From contig CAHIKZ030000392.1 in the NCBI GenBank assembly GCA_903632075.3, forward strand, positions 481,501-545,500: 64,000 nucleotides of DNA, read 5' to 3'. The stretch comes from Acanthosepion pharaonis (Eukaryota > Mollusca > Cephalopoda > Sepiida > Sepiidae). Both the position numbers and the translations under genes were made by a program. The notes beneath the pieces are model-generated. The model was not told the origin of the DNA, made no database searches, and saw only the letters and a list, made by a program, of their open reading frames with translations. Shown here in pieces: positions 21,984 to 36,900 of this stretch (positions are counted from its first letter, which is position 1; the number at the start of each line of letters is the position of its first letter).

Positions 21984-24900
21984 CTACAAAATAATAAAAC
22001 AAGAAGTTATTTTATTGAAATACACAAATACTTTAACAAATCGGTTATTGTTTAAATCCTGATAAAGCATATTTACAAACATCATAGATATGAAATCATT
22101 TTTCTAAAAATACGAATATTATGACTGTTACAGAATTACTTTTTTATCATTTATAAATTTATTAGAAACTCATTATATTGGTGCGGACATCCCGGCACGT
22201 TAGCTGACCATTAACTCCCATCTATACTTGTGGCCTGCATTCTCAGGAATTACCTCTTTGGAGAGGGAAAGAAGATTTCAATTTGACTTCTAATATCAAT
22301 TTACTCTGCTACTGAAAATTTACTTAGGATTTTTAGCATACCTTCATATCAGTTTTATTTGAGAATAATGGAGGAAAAAGTTGGAGTACTGTTAAAACTA
22401 GTTACCAAGCCTGGAAATTTGTGTGCATGCACACATTCCTAAACATAATAGATTTTAAAAAGTTGAGGTTTATAATTTAAAGTAAAATAAAAAATTAAAA
22501 GAAACATTGGCTTTACCACAGTAATAATAGAACAAAGCAGTGCAGCTAGTCATTTTAGAAAGTTCTAAAAAGTGACTTTAACAACATTTTCAGGCATGCA
22601 GCACTTATGTAGTACTGTGATGCTATTTGTTGTTGACATGGTAAAGCGAAGTTTTGTTAAAACATAAGAAAATGTTATGTACTGAGAGACATTGAAACGA
22701 GAAGGGTTAATACTGAAAACCTGTGGGAAGATTTGAGGATTTAATTCACACATAAATGACTTGAATTGTATGTCAAGCAGTTTGAACAATGGAAAAGTGA
22801 CCCAGACTTAGGGGCAATGATGATTGATATCTGTTCTACGCAATTGAAAATATAAGCCATAAAGCAAAAATTTCATTTTTCATAAACAATGAATTTGGAG
22901 TGGATTCCCCTGGTCGTAAGTTGAGTTGGAATACCAGGAGGGGGTGTATAAGCCATCCACGCTCACTGACGAGATTTAGTGAGAGGTAATAATATGAGAG
23001 AGTGGGAAAAGGGAATTCTCCAGAATTATCGAATTCCCTTCCTTCACCAGTTTGGGTGAAGGTCGATAAATACGAATGCACAAAGCAAATTAGGCAGAAG
23101 AGAGGCAGAAGGGACAGAGACAGGAGAGAGGCCCATGTGATTATCTGCTGACGAAAGCCTCCGACTTTAGCCTTGTGCCAAACTTTACCAAAACAGGAAA
23201 CCAAACTTTGCCAAGTCAACAATGATAATATCACTTCCAATTTAGACACAGGTTAGGCTGATAATTGATTGCATGCGAACTCTGAACCAAACTAATTATT
23301 GTACAGAGTACTGATATAAAAACTATTTATTTTTGTTCAATTTATTCGAGTGTTAATTTTTCCTGTATGTCATCTCCCTGACTGGAGCAGCCCAACATGA
23401 AGATACCTGTGATGATTTGATCTTGGCTGCTTTATGATCAAACTTAAATCACATGGGATAAGGTTAGCTCTGAATTGAAGTGGTCAGTTCAGCAACCAGT
23501 TGCAGTGTTGGAAGTCTTGGATGACCGGGTAAGGTATTAAATGATTACAATACTACAAAGCTCAAAATTAGTCAAAATTATAATTTATTAATTAATCATG
23601 TCACTATTTTCAAACTGTTGTATATAAAGCAAAAATCTACATGCTTTTTGATATATTTTATTGTCAACATTGAAAATATCTATGTGCAATCATTGTTTCT
23701 GTTAATATTTCCAGTTTTTCTGATGCCCTACAAGACACAAAGTGAATACATTAACTCAAATGTAAACAAATACCAGTATTTCAAAGATGAACCTACCATA
23801 TTGTCATTGATGGTAAGTAAACAAATTTTGTGGGTGTGATATGGCTTTTTCAATACTAAACACTTAAGAATGTTATAAAAATACATACAAAATCACTAAC
23901 AGGAGCATAAATTAAAAGAACAGAATCAGAATTAAATAATAATTCCTAACTTACCATGAAAACATTTAAGATTATTAATGTGCTTTGTAAGAAGGATATC
24001 CAGGGATTTTGTATATTCTATAAATAAAAGAAAGTACAAGATGTATGAAACACATACTGAAAAAAAAAAAAAAAAAAAAATACCATGAAATACCATGTTA
24101 ATTTGGAGTTAATATTAATACAGAGCAACACATTTATACAACTTTATAATTAAAATACACAATGCTTTTGTAAATAGAGCTTAAAATAATGGCTTCACAA
24201 AATATTTATATAAAAAATTGGAGGAAACTTGTACAAATGATTCTTTCAACATTTCACAAACCATTTAATAAACAAGGTAAGATTTATAAATAATCTTACC
24301 TTCTACATCATAATCCACCTCTTCTGTCATTTTCATTAATTTTCTGTTATCTATCAAAAACTTCTGGGTATGCTGCAAATAGAAACATAGCTAATGCAAT
24401 CATTTGCTTCACATTATCAAGGAAGATATTAATTGAAATAACATTTTCCCTAAAAATTTTTTTACAATAAACTCAGTAGGTGTAAAATATATAAAATATT
24501 CCATTTTCTTCTGTTTGGGAGGGGACTGGAATTTCTCAGTCTAACCCACTTCCCAACATCAATTATTACTCTTCACCAGAAGACTGATTTTGAGAAGAGA
24601 GTTGGGCTAACTTTTCAAATGTTCAAAAAGCGTGTAAAAAACAGTAAATTGTGCTGAGTGTAAATCCAGAGGGATAATAAATTCAATAATTAAATCATCC
24701 CTTACAATGCTTATTGTACAACATGATTGTTAAATGGTAAATACTGTTTTTACCATTTCCATAGGCTGAATACAAAGAGAGAATGAGTGGTAGTAAGCTT
24801 TTTATTTTTCATTAATGAAACATACACATCTGAAACAGAGTTTGATATGAACTTTGTCACATCAACAGTAGAATATTAATGGAATGATTGGTTAAAAGCA

Positions 24901-27900
24901 GTTATAATAAAAAAAATTCTCACCAATTGTAGCTTTAATAAATGGAGTATGCACACATACACAAACAAAAAAATAAGTAAAAATTAAGTGCTTCTTTTTA
25001 AAATGGTGAATGAAAAATCAAACTAAATTGAAAATATAAGGGAGAATTTTATAAAATGCAGAAATTTACTAACAATGTGAGGTTGGTAATTGTAAATGGG
25101 AATATTTTAATAATGACTAACTTTTCCAATTGTGAATAGTTAAAATGTGCTGATATTCTTTAAGTAAAAAATGAATACATATAGGACAATTCTTAAAGTC
25201 TGATAAAAGTTACTCTGAACATGAGAATTAACAAAAGCATATTTCTATGTAAAATTATTCAAGGTAAATTAACCAATATGTTTAAATAAAAATAAAGTTG
25301 TGATTTTTTTTTTTTTAAATTTCAATAAGTTCAACTAATTTGCTTTTGTGTTTATTCATTTTTAAAATTTTAATATTTTAGCTTTTTAAATCTATTTCCT
25401 AAATATTTTAATGGTGTTTTTATTATGCTACTAATAGCTGTAAATAATTAAAAACAAAAAAAATTCTTTCAGGACATTTCTGGGACAATGGTTAAAAAGT
25501 GTCTGGAATCCTGATTTTAACTAAAATCCAATGGACACCATATAAAGTGCATTACTTAAAATATGTATAAATCCTTGTATTTTAGATGTCAAAACATTTT
25601 CTTTAGACCAAAGCTCAGCTTAAATTTTAATTAATTTTATCTTAGATTTCTAGAGCATATTTTCAATCAAAATTTCCAACATACATGAATTTTAAAATGA
25701 ATCATACTTTTTTAAAAATAATTTTTTTGGAAAATCATTATTTAATACATAAATTAACATTTAAATACTAAAACTTTAAATAGTTTACATCAGTAATCAC
25801 TGATAAACTCACTTGAATAAAATCTGCTCAAAAGATCAGAGTTAATCCTTAGTGAAACATTATTAAAGCAGAACAGATTTTAAAAGAATTTGATAATATA
25901 TTTAAATTGGAGACAGTTTACATCATAAATATTCTTCTGTTCATCTAGTAATTCTTCCTCCATTTCTTGCATGTGATTGATTACTTCATGGAATGTAAGC
26001 ATCTCATCAGTCACTTCCTCCTGAAAATAGAAATGAAATTAGTGTCATTGGAATAAATGAAAAAAATGATAGTGATGTTTAAAAGGGCTATCAGAAAATA
26101 CAGATATATCTTAAAAAAGATGTGAATAAAATGAAAATTGCACAGATATAACTTATCATAAATACTTAAGAAAAATGAATTCGTAATCCAGATGACCAGA
26201 TACCTCACTGAGTTATAAAAGTTAAATTTAACATTTATAGTTTATCAAACAGAAATAATGAGTAAACTTTTATCAAACTTCTTAAATTATGTTCTCCATC
26301 AAAAATAAGTTAAGTTCTCAAATATGTAAAAGAGGCCTTCAAAATGGTGAATCAAAATTATGAATTTATTAAACTAATCTTTTAAGATAAAATAATTACA
26401 AATCTATAAGATTGCTGAAGTATTATACTAAGAAAGAGAAAGCAAATGTAGACATACATTTGAGGTTTTTAGAAGAGCTAAGTCACTGTTTTGTGGTGAC
26501 ATAGTTCCAATGTGTGACGGAGGCTCAACTGCATCTAGTATCTTGCTTCCATCAGATGGACCCCCAGGACCAAGTTCTTTCACTCTAAAAAAAAAAAAAA
26601 AAAAAGTTTTTAAATGCTAAGAGGAGAAACGCAAAAATTAAATTGCTCTTTTGTATAGTATCCAAGAGCATAAACTGTTTACTAGAAACAACAACTACAT
26701 GGCTTGATGTAAATATTGGTGCATTTCTGTTTGGATGAAGAGAAATAGGTTTATGAATATATGCTTTTATAATTAAAAAAAAAAAAAAAAAAATCAACGA
26801 AGGCCATGAAAAATAGTGAAAACCAAAAAACAGTCAGGAGCAATATTACCTAGGATAGTGAGGTGAAGAGGCACACATTAAATGATATCTGCACATAAAC
26901 GGACTGAATGAAGAAAGAATTTTGGGACAAATTGTCAGGTGGTGAAATAGGCTGTTACAAAATATTTAGTAAAAACATAAGATATTCAGAAGATTGGACT
27001 TGACAAATGCACAGTAGAATGTGAAACAAGACTGTAACTAAAATATTCCTACAAACCCATACATCTCATAATAGAAAACTACTACTAAGAATCAGATTAT
27101 AAATTTTGCTACTAAAAACAATTACAAACATAATTGCATCTAATAAAAAAAAAAAACACCTTACCTGTCAGCATAGCGCAAAGTATTGAGAGTGTGTTCA
27201 CAGCAATTCATGCCAGGAGATATCATTGCAATCTGAAACAAAATTAGAGTTTAATTTTAAAAAATAAATAAAATTCTTTCAATGTTAAATTCTTTAAAAT
27301 TCTGATTGTTGCTGCAAAAGATCTATGTTTTTTTTCTTCAACACAATATTTGCATATATGTTATTAATCAGTTTGTATAGCTATAAACATGTTCTTTTAT
27401 CCCCCACCCTCCGCTTCTCCATGATTAATTTGCATCATATCTAAATAGTTGCATCATTAAGCATTTGGAATTTACAACTAGGAAATATGTTGGCAACAAA
27501 AGAATCACTCAAAAAAAGCTTGCCAAATGTCTGCAACATTAGGTTTTCAAAATAGTTTGAAGAGTCCATCTTTACTTTATAGATTTCAGCAACACAAGTT
27601 AGAATCTTATTGATCTACTAACCATACAGGTTTTGGATTTGTCTCCAGTGAAAGAATCTCTTAAGACCTGTGTTAACTTGCTGGCTCTAAATGGAAGATG
27701 TGCACCTTTACGGCCAAGAGCACGGATACATTCCTGAAAATAAAGCAAAATAGGAAAAAAAAAAAAAAGTCTTGAGATCAACTAATATAGTGTAATACAA
27801 CATTCAATCATTATTTATGCCCTTACTATACTTACTAGGCAAATAAAATTGATTCTCTTATGCATAAAAACAAAAGGTCTAATAAAAGTTTATACTTACT

Positions 27901-30900
27901 AACATATTAGAAGTTATTTAAAAAAATAATTTAAGTATTTAAATTAGTCCATTAGTAATTTTATATCATTAATGAAAATACTGTGGTATGAGAAAAACGG
28001 TATCAGTTACTTTTCTCTCTCTCTCTCTCTTCACATCTATGCTGTGAGGGGAGAGAAAACATTTTGCATTAAATTGTAATTTTTGCTAATAAATTATTTT
28101 ATTAAAAATTTTTGAACTACTTATTCAAAAATTGTCATCAACATCTTAATATCACTAGTCTTCATATAGATTATCAAAATGTTTACAGAATATGTGTAAA
28201 TTAACATTTTAAATTGAAAGCACATTATAATTCCCCTCAAGCATAAACAATATTCTATTTTCATACAAGCAGTGAAATAGTTTTAAAATGTCAACTCACT
28301 TTTAGGGCTAATAAACTTTTGTTAATCTCAGCACCTTCCATCCTAGTCTGTCTATCAGAACTTGAAGTGTCAGCTCCTCTTTCATTTCCTGTAGAAAATT
28401 TTAAAATAAGAGCTCAATAGTTTAAAATTCAGTTACAGAAGATATACTAAAAAACATTTTAATAAGAAATATTAGCAAACCAAACATTTATGCAATTTAA
28501 TGATATAACAGATCATTATTATTTTTAAATATCACAGATTTTCTTTTTTATTTATCATTTTTTTTAAGTGTAGGTTTACATTATGACTGTTATAGCAAGA
28601 TTTTCATAACTCAAGAAATAAATTGAGCATTGTAAAATTGAAATACACTTACCAGCTAAATCTATCAAGGAAAATTTACCAAATAGCTCTCTTGATCTGT
28701 AAGATATCAGAAGAGGTTGACACTGGCAATAGTTTTCAAATTTTAAACATTTACAGTTTACAAAAGTAATAACTGAGCTTGAAAAACTGAATTATATATA
28801 AAATACATATTTAAAAAAAAAAAAAAAAAAAAAAAAATCATGTATTTCCATTCCATGTGCATTGATTTCATTTTCAAGTTATGAATGTCATTGTTTCTCA
28901 ATCAAAATTACTGATTCTTGATAACTAACATACAAACAAGCTGAAAATGCACTGATCAACAAGATCAGTATTATTTACATGTTTGATATTTTTTAATAGA
29001 TGCAAAATAACAGAACATACAATTCTAGAAAATCTGTTAAAATCATTATTGAAAACTTAGCTTGATATGCTTCAATTTGACATTATTCTATAAGCAGTAA
29101 ATGCAGTGTAAGCACACTTAAAGGACTATAATAAAATTAACAAAAATATATTGGAAATACATCAAATTAAGATGCATAATTATAAACCCAAAGAATTATC
29201 AATATAGCAAATAAAATAATCTTAAAATTTAATAATATTCAATATTTTTTAAACAAAAAAATAAAAGGATAAAAAAAAATTTTACAAATAAAAGATTACT
29301 ATAAAATAAATCTCACCTTCGACGGAGTATGATTTGGAACACAGCATGGGACCTGGACGAATGCTGATTTGCTGCAGTTTGACCAGAAGTTCTGATGATG
29401 GAAAAGAAAATATTTTTCAGAGATGAAAAAATGATTTCTTTAATAATAATTAGGAAACAAAATTTCTGAAAGTACTAAAATTACATGATCTATTAAAAAA
29501 CATTCATGACATTGTGTGTATAGAAAAAAAAAAAACTGAAGTGCCAAAAAATTAGTCATTATTAATATGCAACTGCTAACTTTGCCTGAATAACAGCAGC
29601 TATATTGTGGAGCTTGGAGCCTACAAGGTACTGGAGATTTTGTAGAGGTAGATCTATCCAGGCCCATTCCAGAGCTGACTCTTTTGGTGTGACTACTGAG
29701 AACTTAGCGAGATTAAGTGGCATGAACATTGAGTTACAATATAAATTGATGCAATGCCCCCCTTTGTTAGGGGGGATTACTATTCTTGTCAGTTACTAGC
29801 AGTGTTATCATTCCTACACCTTTCATTTTCACATACTAGATTGATAAGATTTAAATTAAGTGAAGAAATCACTTGAGAATATAAAGAATGTCAAGTCAAA
29901 ACAAAATATTTACAATACTTTGAATTCATCTACTTTTCAATAAATTTCTCTTTAAAAAAAAAAAATTAACATTTTTAATTGAAATGATTGAAAACTTTAT
30001 TGATCAATAAACATGGTTAAATATCAATTTGTATATAGAATACAAACATTTCTGAAAGGAAAGGTATATATACCTAACAGCATTCCCATGTTGTATAAGC
30101 TTCAGAACATCATCTACGGTGTCAACTTGATTTTCTTGCAATTTAACTATATTCACTTGACCCTTTTGGTCCTCCAGTACCCGTAGTTTAACCTTTTTAT
30201 TCAATAAGTCAAATACCTACAAAAAAAAAAAAAATAAAAATAATAATAATAATAATAATTAGGGCTAATTTCATAAGAATCAAATAAAAGCTTAAAAACA
30301 GAAGTAAAATCTACTGGGTATTTTGATATAAATACTGGTACCTCACAAGTCGACTGTTGAAACAAGTATCTAAAGCTGAATCATAGATCGATATAAAAAA
30401 AAATCTAAAATTTATGTTTTGCAACATGAAAATGATAATTTGTGAATTTTATTATAGAAATACTAAAATAATCCTTAGTACTTATTTTGATCAAGCAAAA
30501 AATATTAATACAAATGTTTTGTTACAATTACACTCATAAATAATGTCTCAAGCAATTTTTTTTTTTTTTATTAGGGAGAAAGAATTGAAGCACTTACCTT
30601 GCCACTATAAATTTCAAAGTAACTTGCACTTACAGTGAGGTCAAGTTTTTTGTAACGAGAATGGAGTAATTTAAAAACATCTTTAGCTGCAACAAAACAA
30701 TGTGTTATCTCATTATGGAAGACAAGAAAAAAAAGATTCTTAAACAAAAGATTTTAATGGAAAATATAGTATAGTATATATATTATATAAATATAGTATA
30801 ATTATGAAATACTATTTGATTTTGATAAAGCTAAGCAAAATATTCAATTATTGTTTATTCTGAGAATTATCAATATTAAAAATGAAGCAAAATTTACTAT

Positions 30901-33900
30901 TGCAGATGTCTTTCAGTGTTAATGCTCACACAATAATGACTTTTTATGATCTTATAACAAAGCAAACAGCATGAATTTTATCACAAACAAAATCATTAAA
31001 AATAATAATAATGAGTTGATTGTTTATCAAGTGTTCTTTAAATGTGATCTTGTGTCAAATTAGGTAAAATTTGTATAAATAAAAACAAGCAATCTTGCAC
31101 AACAATTGAGAAAAAAAAAGAAGTCAACTATACTAAATAATCAAGTGATACACATGACAAAAGTATTTTTCCACAAGAAAGCTTAAAATCTGCAAGAACA
31201 ATGTTAACTATTAACAGCAAAGAATGACAAGTTTGTGTCCAACCAGGGACAGGTTATATAGCTTCTTATTGTGGCTACTGGTTGTTTTAAATGGCATCAA
31301 TGTTAAACTGACCAACTACCTTTACACTAAAGTTTATATACTTTGTCAATTGCCCAAGTAAATTGTCAAAGCAATTATGACAAAATTATTTACATATGTC
31401 TATTTATAATCCTATGTATTTGGCAAATAAAGCAGAATAATAACTGAAATAACTGGCTTTAAGAAAGTCACAAAACCAAAATTTGAGAAAAAAAAAATGA
31501 GAGTAATAAGCAAAGAGTGAATTGATCAACAACAATATATTCAAAGAATCTGGTATTGCAAATGTAAAGAGAGAGAAAGATTAAGTTTGGTGAAGTAGTG
31601 CATGAAAATTCCAACAATTTTTGATGAATACAAAACTGATTGACAAGCTAAAGTTCGAGTTCTTCATGGACAAAAAAAATCAACCAATACAACTCAGAAG
31701 ACAACGATGGGTAAATAAAGTAACATTTTGGACTGTAAGCAGTAAAATTATAGATCTCTTCAAGGTTGATGATAATATCAAGATAAATGCCTAGAATTAT
31801 TATAAATACTTGAACAAAACATTTTTGAAAGAAACAGGTCTCAACCAAAAAAGCTATAAGCTAGAGTATATTCATGCAAGACAATGATTCTTCTCATTCT
31901 ACAAAGCTGACTAATGCCCACCTTGCTTAAAATAACTTAATATAATGGAAAATAATATTCTAGCAAGGAAGATTTCTGGGAAGCAATAAAAACTGCTGCA
32001 AAAAAATGTCAGTCAAAAAATAAAATTAAAAAATAAATCAATGAAAACTGATGGAAGTTATAGAATGTCAAGGGGCCCATGTTAATGTGTAAAATAGTTA
32101 TTTATTCTGGTATATAGGATATTGTATTATGTGTTTCTACAGCTTATAACTTTTGGATTTATTTATAAAAATTGATGTTGCATTTTGCATCATAAAACTA
32201 GACACCACAAAACAAGTTACTGACAATATTATAAATAAAGATAGATATTAAAAGCTGAAATTCATAATATATTGATCATGCAAATATAGTCTGAAAATTC
32301 TACGCACATTAGTTGGTTAACAAATATATATATATATATATATATAAATAAAATGAAAAACACTTTTATAATAAAACCTGACAATGTAAAGTGAAATGGT
32401 ATTACTTCACTATTAGTTTTAAGGCCTTTCAGCAAAACACAAAGTTCTCTATAGTTAGTTTCTGAATAAAGCTAAGCATTTCTATTAGAGCCAAGATAAT
32501 TACAAAACAAGTGTTACAATAAATGGCAATTGAAGAGTTTAACTTTCTTTTGATTTTAAACTGAAAATTAATGAAAAGAATTTAGAAGATTCACATAAAA
32601 GTTTCTTTAAAATACGGGGAACATTCTTTAACATTCTCATTTTTAAACTACATAAAAATACCTACCTGCTAATGCATAAATTCCTTTACTACAATCTTGA
32701 CTTTTCCCTGAAAAGTCCCCTCCCATTGTCTGCAAAGAAAAAAAATTCAATTAAGAAAGAAAGAAAACAAAGACTGGTACACAAAGAATAGTTTTATCAA
32801 TAAATTATATTAATAGTAGTTAATTAATGACAAACATTTTGACTTATCATATAAACATGTACACATTATCATTTTGATCACCTAGTGATAAAATATTTAA
32901 GAGCTTAAATGTACAATACATATTCACAAGACAATTTTTACATTTTAAACTTTGTTGTATTTGCTTGATAGCTCAACACACAACAGTAGCAAGGTTATCT
33001 GTGATGCTTGTTGTGCACTTAGTTTCTAAACAAAACCATTTTATACTATCACTAATATGACGGGGTAATGAAAAATTCTTGGAATAACTTCCCAAAGTTT
33101 GATCTTTAAATGACTAAACACAAGATTTTTTTAAAAGTTCTTTTTGATCAGGCTGAGTGAGAACTTTTTCAGCACCCCTCATATTTTTCTCCCTGTATAT
33201 CTATCTATACAATCTGCCAAAGAAAAGTTTACATCTCAACAATATATTTAAGTGTACAAAAACATACAGATTACTTTGAGCATTAAAACAGTACATTAAT
33301 ATCAAAATTACAATAAACATATTTTTTTTAAACAAAGATAAAGATTTCTGAAGAAAGATTCATTGGATTGGTTTTGATTCTTGTTGGTAAGAATCCCATA
33401 TTAATTCACTGGTATATAATCTTTATCTGCAGAAAATCATTTCCCTACATAAAACTAAGACAGAAATGAGAGACAAAACACTTCAACTATTTTACAGTAA
33501 CAAAGTAATGATAGCTTTGTGCTATATATGTAAACTCTTACAATTATTAATGTAATTATCAATAATATAGCTATTACTTTATTATCTGTAGCTAATTTTA
33601 GATGTATAAAAATAAGTAACTCTAAGCAGAAAATTCCTTTATATTCTGAAGATGTTGCAAAAACTTTCTTTCTTTCCATTGTTTTATATGAAAATGGTAT
33701 TTTTTGATCATAACTGCATAAATTGAGGTTTAGAGGCAACAATATTTAACAGTAAATTTCTGAAGTTGGGTTGACAAATTGTATGTTCAAGCAGAAATTT
33801 GATTTAGAAAAGAAAAAGTTTGTCAATGGTTCCAAACTATTTTTTATCATTTGGTACAAGTAATATAATAAATGCTAATCCTGGGTAACAGTGATGAAAT

Positions 33901-36900
33901 CATTAGAAACAATATAAACCCTGATCTTTGATTACTTTTGGAGCTGAACATTGACATTAACCTATTAGTCTTTGGGTCATATAATGAAACAATGTTTAAT
34001 GTTGAATACAGTTAGAAGTGCTTGTTGATTTTTTTTTTTTAACCATGAAGCTGACATATACATATATAAATCCAAACTAGATAATGCTTGTTGTTATTTT
34101 TCATAGGTGGAAAATATTCATTATTTTAGTACATCATTTAATAAAACATTTGATTCATTTATCCATTTTTTCAAATGCCACATACATTTAGTATATAGGC
34201 AATTACAGCTCACTACATACTTTTTTCCTTGTTTGTAAATTGCAATGACTTCTTTGGAGAGAGAGTTGAGTAGTTTCCAGTTATCTTTCCATGGTTTTTA
34301 TTCAAAGTAGTCCTTTTCCTAGACTGGCCACAATCCAAGGCAAAAGACCCCAGTTTTCCCTTCTATTTAAGCCAAGCAGGGATAGAGAAGGTTAATTCTT
34401 GCTTTTCCCAAGGGCATTAGTGTGAAAGTGAACTCGGATGGAATTTGAACGGCTTGTTAATTCCATTTTCTGCACCAATAACCATTACACTACCTATACA
34501 TCCCATTTATTTCATTACATAAAACAATTTTAAACTTTTCTTAACCAATGAAACTACATCAAAAAATATTAAAAAAAAAAAAAAATATTGTATTGCAGTG
34601 TTCAGGAATGACCACAAATGTGATTCCAAATAAACTTTGTATATCAGCTAAAAGCATGATAGGTAAATTAAAAGCTGAACAAAATAAAACTTAAAGAAAA
34701 ACAAAATACATACATGTGTTTTACCACTTCCAGTTTGTCCATAAGCAAAACAAGTAGCCATTCCACCTTCAAATATACAATCTACTAATGGTCTTGCAGC
34801 ATACCTAAAAACACCAAAATGAATATATGGATTGACATTCTGCATAATACTTACATTCAAAATGCTATTTTAATAATTCCATTTAAATTTTGTAAATTTG
34901 ATGAAAGTAATAGTAATGATCAATTTTCTCATCTATTAATCCATCAATATTTAGAGATGAATTAATAATCCTAGTTTTCATGTCAGTAATAGGAAAAATT
35001 TTCAAAAGTTTAGCTGCAGAGTAGGAAGTTTTATTAAATACAGATTTTTGACAATATATCAAGAAGATACTATTTACATTGAAAATTTTGATTAAAGTTT
35101 GAAAAGTTTATTTTGATAATTCTTGCTAACATTTTTAACTTTTCAATATTTAAAAAACTTCACAGCATAAAAAAAAAAAAAAAAACATTAACAGTAAGGT
35201 CTAAAATTTAAAACTTCACAAACAATCATTGATACTTATTACTGAAAATTTATCAAAATATTAAAATTAAATCTTGCTTTAAAGAAAAGATTAACAACAA
35301 TTTACTAGGGAGAAGTTTCAAATATTTTTATGACAAGTTTTTACATAAAATCTGATTAAAAAAAAAAAAAAAAAAAAAAAAAATAAATGAATAAATAAAA
35401 AAAAATAAATCAATATTGTAAGTCAACTGCTTTGGTTATTGCAAAATGTATTTAAAAATGCATCTAGTAATAATTTCTGGGATGAGGAGTTATTTACATT
35501 AATTATATTTGTCTTAACTTTTGTTGCTGCTATCACAAAATTTGGCTGTTGTACTCTCCTCAGGTGTATATCAATCTGGGTGGGTATCCTACAGGGAATT
35601 CTGAACTGAACCCTTTATTTAATCTATGAAGGTAGATTGTTCTCATTCCACTGCTCATGTCTAGTAGTTCTTATTTTTATTTAGTACTGGTCAGTTATTG
35701 ATCACCCATTTCCACTGCATGTGAGTACACACAGCCCAATTCAGGGATTGAACTCACAATCACTGTCACCAAATTCACAAACCAATGCTTTAATCCACTA
35801 GGACAATTTGCTGTAGTGAACCTTAAACCTAACCTGCCTGCTGATTAGAATTGCAACTGCTGCTGTTATCATGCTTTGGCTGCTGCTGCTACAGTCAAAA
35901 ACTTGGTAGCATTTGTCTTTATTAGCAGCTCCCATATTGTATTTATTTCTATGTTAGGTCTACTAAAGAGATCCTCATAGCCTAGCATATGTGCTGATTC
36001 TGTCAAACAACTCAATCTCCAGTGTTTGTTGTCCAGTATTTTCACTACATTACACAGGGTCTAATGACTACCCCTTTTCCTCCAGACATGATCAGCTATG
36101 CCAGATTCCATTGTCTCACCCCTCACTATAGCTTTTTGATGTTCTTCTAGCCTAACTTTTAGGGGGTGGCTTGTTTCACCGTCAGTCTCTGCCACAACTG
36201 CAAGTAATCGAGTAAACATAATTCTTGGTCATTCCCCCACCCCATGTCAAACTGAGGAAGGCTGGAAGGCACAATGGCCAAAACATTGTGAGGACAATAA
36301 ATAGTCCAAATATAAATAGTGTAAATAATAATTTCTTAGTTTTACATGCTTATCACTGAACCATGTCTATTATCTAAAGAAGCTATTCTTGATGTTAAGC
36401 ACCATGTGACCTATTTTGAGGCCATGGTACATTTGAGAAGGGCTGTAGACTGTGAGATGTGAAGCTAGAGGTAGCATGATAAAATACAAAAAAAAATAAA
36501 AGGAAGTTAAAAGTCTTTCCTTTAACATGTCTGATAACATGACTAAAGATGATCTTTGACTGTTTTTGTCTAATTCGGATCCCAATATTATGGAGAAAAA
36601 AATGTGCCAAGCTCATGGATTGCATTCAATTTTGCAGATATCTTTTTAACAGTTTTGTCAAGTGCGTTGGAATGGCTAATTTTTTTGTGTGTTCAATAAG
36701 TGAATTTCAATCCATTTGCATTTTATCTATTCAACAGTAAGGGCTCTGGAATCAGACATGATTTTCCAATTTACTTGACAGTCTCAAATAATAAATTTTG
36801 CTTTTTGTCATATAAAACATGAAAAATAAATTTAGGGAACATACTTACCGATAAACCATTTCATTATTAGCATTTTCATCTAAAGCATAATCAAACCGGA

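Noticed and set aside
34648..34860. A kinesin start codon at the ATG upstream of the P-loop exon
   Set aside because: The Met lies in intron sequence; the true exon begins at the AG at 34805-34806, and upstream exons 4 and 5 encode the earlier motor strands.
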